Source: Candidatus Aminicenantota bacterium
GTDB lineage: Bacteria > Acidobacteriota > Aminicenantia > Aminicenantales > Aminicenantaceae
Reading direction: 5' to 3'
Length of the DNA: 9,183 nt
Assembly (NCBI GenBank): GCA_030670375.1
Contig: DAOVBT010000047.1
Span: 1-9,183, forward strand
Shown here in pieces: positions 5,938-9,183 of the stretch. Position 1 is the stretch's first letter, and each line of letters opens with the position of its first letter. The translations under genes were made by a program, and so were the position numbers. The notes beneath the pieces were generated by a model. It worked only from the letters and a program-made list of their open reading frames with translations, was not told the origin of the DNA and did no database searches.

Positions 5938-8685
5938 TTGAGTAAGAGAGTTCTGGAAGTAATGTTTTCCCTTGCAGGAGTCTTTGTTTTATTCCTCCCG
6001 ACATCCCGTTTATTTGCCCAAATGCCGGAGGCCATCACACTCATATCAGAAATTAGCCTCAAGATCGATGGGATGCCTAGCAGCCCAGAAATGAGGAATC
6101 TCATTCCGATGGAAGAGGGAGAAGTCTATTCTTTAAAGAGGATCACAGAAAGCATAAGACAGATATACCAAACAGGGTTGTTTTCTGATGTTAAAGTTTT
6201 GAAAGAGGGAGATCAAGACGCTAAACTCACTTTTCTGTTGACAAGAAAACTCCTGATCCGAAAGATCGATTTTATCGGGGGCAGCGAGATTCCCCGAAAA
6301 AGGCTCGTGGAAAAATTATACGCTCTGAAGCAAGATGGGTCTTACTCGGAGGATAATCTTGACCGAGCGGTTGAAGAAATTAGGGAGATTCTGAGTCGGG
6401 AGGGATTTTTTCAAGCTGAAATTGAGCCTGTGGTCGAACAAAATCCCGAGGTCCCAGAGATAAATATCTCGTTTATTATTCACTCCTTCAAGAGATACAC
6501 CATCGGCAAAGTCGATTTTACCGGGAATCTGATCATATCGGATCAGGAATTGCGCAAAAAATTGCGCACAAAAGAGGGAAAGGAATTTGTTCCTTCTGAT
6601 TTAGAAGCGGACCTGGAACGAATAAGACAGAGTTACCAGGATTTAGATTACCAACGCGCAGAAGTTCTGGTCGCGGAGCAGAGGTTTGATGATGCAAAAG
6701 AACAGGTCTTTTTTGTCATTCAAGTCCTGCCGCAAGAAAAGATCGAAATCACGGTTATCGGGGCGGATGTTCCTTTGGCCCTCCTTAAACCCATTTGGGA
6801 AGCCCAGATATTTGAAGAATGGGGTTTGAGAGAAGGAGATGCCAAAATCATCAACCACCTGAGGAATAAGAGTTACATTTTTGCGACCGTTAACTCATCC
6901 GTTCAGTATGAGGACAACCTGATGCGCGTGATCCATAGAATATCTCCTGGGGAACGATATAAAATCCAGAAGATTACCTTCAATGGTATGAATTATTTCA
7001 CTTCCGACCAGTTGAAAGAGGAGCTTATGCTGATGGGAAGCTTCCCGTTGTTCCAGAAGGTTGATGGAGCAAGGCTTTATGAATTGTCACAAGAAGTCGA
7101 ACTTTTGTACAAGTCTCATGGTTTTTCGGAAACACACGTGGAATTGGTTTTCGAAAGAGCAGGGAACAAACTCAAACCAATCTTGACTATCGAGGAGGGC
7201 AGACAGGACAAGATCGACAGCATATCTATCCAGGGCGAAGCTCTGTTTTCTGAGGAAGTTCTGTTCGAGAAAATCGGTGGAGTTCAAGGTGGGCCTTTTT
7301 TTCAGCCCGATATACAGAAAGACATCGAAAGACTCAAGAGATATTACCTGAACCAAGGGTTCAGAGGAACCGAAATTGTGGCCGTTGTCGAGCAAATTCA
7401 AGACAATCTTTATTCTGTGCGATTCGAGGTTGAAGCAGGACAAAAGATCCAGATCGAAAATATTATCATCACAGGCTATCAAGCCACCAAGAAAAATACC
7501 ATCTCGAGGGAACTTCTGGTGCATGAGGGAGATTTTGCGCGTTATGACGCGATTGGAGAGACAAAAAGAAAATTGGAGAGGTTGGGCATCTTCACAGAGG
7601 TCATGATCGACGAAATCCCGATTTCCTCTGATAGGATAAATTTATTGGTCGGTGTCAGGGAAGGGGCAAGAAATTATGCCAGTTTAGGAATAGGCATGGA
7701 GACGAAAAGCCAGCCCCGGACTTATGCTGTTTGGGATTATGCATTTAGGCCAAGAGGAACGGCGGAGTTGATCCGGTACAACATCTTTGGGACAGCGGCC
7801 CAGGCCAGCCTTGTCGGGCAGTTGAGTTTTAGGGAAACAAGAGGCGTTTTTTCTTGGAGACAACCCTATTTCTTCGGGCTTCCGATGGAGACCTACTTTA
7901 ACGCTTGGTTGGAAAGAGAATCGCGCACCAGTTTCACGTATAAAGGAAGTGGAATCAGCTTGACGACCGTAAAACCGATCTCGAAAACAGAGAATATGGA
8001 TTTTTTGGCCACATTGAGGTATGCCAGAAGAATAATAACCGAGCTGAAGATTGAAGAGTCTGAAATAGACCGCCGATTTTTCCCGTTTTCCACCACAGCG
8101 ATCTCCGGCAGCTACATTTGGGAGAGAAGGGATGATCCTTTTAATCCCACGGGAGGATTCTTTTTCAGTTCTGTACTCGAATGGGCATTCCCGTACTTTG
8201 GAACAGAGTCAGATTTTTGGAAGACGTTCAATAAATTTCAAATTTTCACTCCAGTAGTCCCTGACGTAACGTTTGGGGCAACAGTACGACTTGGATTGGC
8301 CAAGGGGAAAGTTCCGATTCATGAAAGGTTTTTTGCCGGGGGCAGCAATTCTTTTCGCGGTGTGGCTTTTGATGAATTGGGACCTAAGGATCCGAAATCT
8401 GGCAAACCCGTCGGGGGAAAGGCCTTGATTTTGTTCAATTTTGAGCTGGCCTTTCCGATTATTCCAGCATTCAAAAATTTGTACGGTACCCTGTTCTTCG
8501 ATAAAGGAAATGTTTTTGAAAGAAGAAAGCAGGTCAGCCTGTCCGGACTGAGGAACGCCCTAGGATTGGGATTGAAATACAAAACTCCGTTAGGCCCGGT
8601 CCGTTTGGAACTCGGTTGGAATCTGGACCCGTTTCCTGGGGAAAAAAGCCTTATAGGATTTATAACGATCGGCAATGTATTCTAA
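5938..8685 (+). CDS. bamA: BamA/TamA-family Omp85 outer membrane protein assembly factor, about seven POTRA repeats
   Basis: This outer-membrane protein folds and inserts beta-barrel proteins. From TTG 5938 it has 915 residues and a signal peptide (MSKRVLEV plus a hydrophobic run, likely cleaved after LFA near residue 27); from ATG 5887 it would gain 17 residues before the signal. POTRA-like units follow at about 34-103, 106-183, 186-263, 268-340, 341-418, 425-500 and 503-577, most with a beta-alpha-alpha-beta-beta pattern and a GFF/GF/LGIF turn; the fourth is the least typical. The barrel (about 580-915) has the conserved FFAGGSNSFRGVAF segment (798-811, R807 being the key lid-loop arginine), DDPFNPTGG (732-740) and a terminal phenylalanine (IGNVF), the usual barrel signal. 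E. coli BamA has five POTRAs and TamA three, so this is longer than both. It lies between tamB and surA, so whether it acts as BamA, TamA or both is open. It contains no cysteine. Confidence 0.92.
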   Translation: MSKRVLEVMFSLAGVFVLFLPTSRLFAQMPEAITLISEISLKIDGMPSSPEMRNLIPMEEGEVYSLKRITESIRQIYQTGLFSDVKVLKEGDQDAKLTFLLTRKLLIRKIDFIGGSEIPRKRLVEKLYALKQDGSYSEDNLDRAVEEIREILSREGFFQAEIEPVVEQNPEVPEINISFIIHSFKRYTIGKVDFTGNLIISDQELRKKLRTKEGKEFVPSDLEADLERIRQSYQDLDYQRAEVLVAEQRFDDAKEQVFFVIQVLPQEKIEITVIGADVPLALLKPIWEAQIFEEWGLREGDAKIINHLRNKSYIFATVNSSVQYEDNLMRVIHRISPGERYKIQKITFNGMNYFTSDQLKEELMLMGSFPLFQKVDGARLYELSQEVELLYKSHGFSETHVELVFERAGNKLKPILTIEEGRQDKIDSISIQGEALFSEEVLFEKIGGVQGGPFFQPDIQKDIERLKRYYLNQGFRGTEIVAVVEQIQDNLYSVRFEVEAGQKIQIENIIITGYQATKKNTISRELLVHEGDFARYDAIGETKRKLERLGIFTEVMIDEIPISSDRINLLVGVREGARNYASLGIGMETKSQPRTYAVWDYAFRPRGTAELIRYNIFGTAAQASLVGQLSFRETRGVFSWRQPYFFGLPMETYFNAWLERESRTSFTYKGSGISLTTVKPISKTENMDFLATLRYARRIITELKIEESEIDRRFFPFSTTAISGSYIWERRDDPFNPTGGFFFSSVLEWAFPYFGTESDFWKTFNKFQIFTPVVPDVTFGATVRLGLAKGKVPIHERFFAGGSNSFRGVAFDELGPKDPKSGKPVGGKALILFNFELAFPIIPAFKNLYGTLFFDKGNVFERRKQVSLSGLRNALGLGLKYKTPLGPVRLELGWNLDPFPGEKSLIGFITIGNVF

Positions 8686-9183
8686 AACAGCGAAAACCAG
8701 CAGGCATCCGAAACAAACCGCCACTCTCTTTCTTTTTTTTCTCTGGATGCTTATCCCGAGCTATGGTCAGGGAGAAGTTGTCGATCGGATCGTTGCCATT
8801 GTCAATGACGAAGTCATCACACTGACAGATGTCAATATCATCCAAAAGTTTGGCTTGTTCGAAGATCTGGAAGAATTCCCGGATGCGGATAAACAAACAC
8901 AAATTCTCAGCCGGTTGATCAACCAGAAATTGGTTATTCAACTGGCCAGTGAACGTATTATGGTCGATGAGAAAGAGTTGGAAGCGGTCTTGAGTGATAT
9001 TGTCCAAAAGACAGATCCTGACCTTGCAGGAAGAGCCCTTCTTCAATTTGGCTTGGATTGGGATGATTTGAAATCCTATCTTCGTGAAAAATTGTTGTTT
9101 CAAAAAATCATATCTCAAAGGTTTAATCGCGGAGTCATAGTGAGCATCGAGGAGATCGAAAGATATTATGAGCAAGTGTATGT
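8675..9183 (+). CDS. surA: SurA-type periplasmic chaperone/peptidyl-prolyl isomerase, N-terminal part (cut by window end)
   Basis: SurA escorts unfolded outer-membrane proteins through the periplasm to the Bam complex. Only the first 169 residues are in the window. They begin with a basic segment (KTAKTSRHPK) and a hydrophobic signal core (TATLFLFFLWMLIP, about 15-28). The family signature VVDRIVAIVNDEVITLTDV follows (35-53), then a helical SurA N-terminal domain (for example LSRLINQKLVIQLASERIMV and LREKLLFQKIISQRF). The rotamase (parvulin) domains expected downstream are outside the window, so isomerase activity cannot be judged. ATG 8675 overlaps the end of the Omp85 gene by 11 bases; the only AGGA (8655-8658) is 16 bases away, so translation probably depends on coupling. 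The next in-frame ATG (8747, residue 25) would destroy the signal peptide. No cysteine is visible. Confidence 0.92.
   Translation, partial: MYSKTAKTSRHPKQTATLFLFFLWMLIPSYGQGEVVDRIVAIVNDEVITLTDVNIIQKFGLFEDLEEFPDADKQTQILSRLINQKLVIQLASERIMVDEKELEAVLSDIVQKTDPDLAGRALLQFGLDWDDLKSYLREKLLFQKIISQRFNRGVIVSIEEIERYYEQVY

Noticed and set aside
8733..8740. T8 tract as a terminator after the Omp85 gene
   Set aside because: No stem-loop precedes it, and it encodes the hydrophobic core of the SurA signal peptide.
8660..9175. 171-codon antisense frame over surA
   Set aside because: The + strand encodes a clear SurA signature and signal peptide in this region, so the antisense frame is a shadow.

Overview
This window is chromosomal DNA of a Gram-negative (diderm) bacterium. 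It carries five protein-coding genes, all on the + strand, in two transcription-unit-like blocks separated by about 270 bases of structured non-coding DNA. The gene content and the style of the proteins suggest an uncultured Desulfobacterota (old Deltaproteobacteria) relative. The clues are an acyl-CoA-carboxylase-type biotin carboxylase with a separate biotinyl subunit, and a BamA-like Omp85 protein with about seven POTRA repeats next to TamB and SurA. That placement is an inference from protein style, not a database result.

Block 1 (about 164-2246) begins with a good sigma70-type promoter (TTGAGT, 17-base spacer, TATAAT). It drives accC (biotin carboxylase) and, one base after its stop codon, a small biotin carboxyl carrier protein with the EAMKM biotinylation motif. 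Together they form the biotin-charging half of an acetyl/propionyl-CoA or pyruvate-type carboxylase. No carboxyltransferase gene lies in the window. Bases 1-163 hold no gene that I recognise.

The spacer (2247-2516) is the least ordinary part. In order it holds a palindromic element around a GTATA-CA-TATAC core, a 19-base direct repeat that makes a G-quadruplex-type motif, and a long hairpin with a 19-bp perfect inverted repeat and no T-tract. Just before tamB there is a four-codon mini-ORF. None of these looks like an ordinary intrinsic terminator.

Block 2 (2517 to the window end) is an envelope-biogenesis cluster: tamB (inner-membrane-anchored, periplasm-spanning AsmA-like protein), a BamA/TamA-family outer-membrane Omp85 protein, and the start of surA (periplasmic chaperone), which runs off the right edge. 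The genes are tightly packed: tamB stop to Omp85 start is 1 base, and Omp85 and surA overlap by 11 bases. They are probably co-transcribed and translationally coupled. The plausible joint role is delivery of lipid and beta-barrel proteins across the periplasm into the outer membrane: SurA escorts unfolded barrels, the Omp85 protein inserts them, and TamB acts as a bridge or lipid conduit. The three envelope proteins contain no cysteine in about 2,200 residues. I see no mobile-element gene, CRISPR array, tRNA or rRNA.
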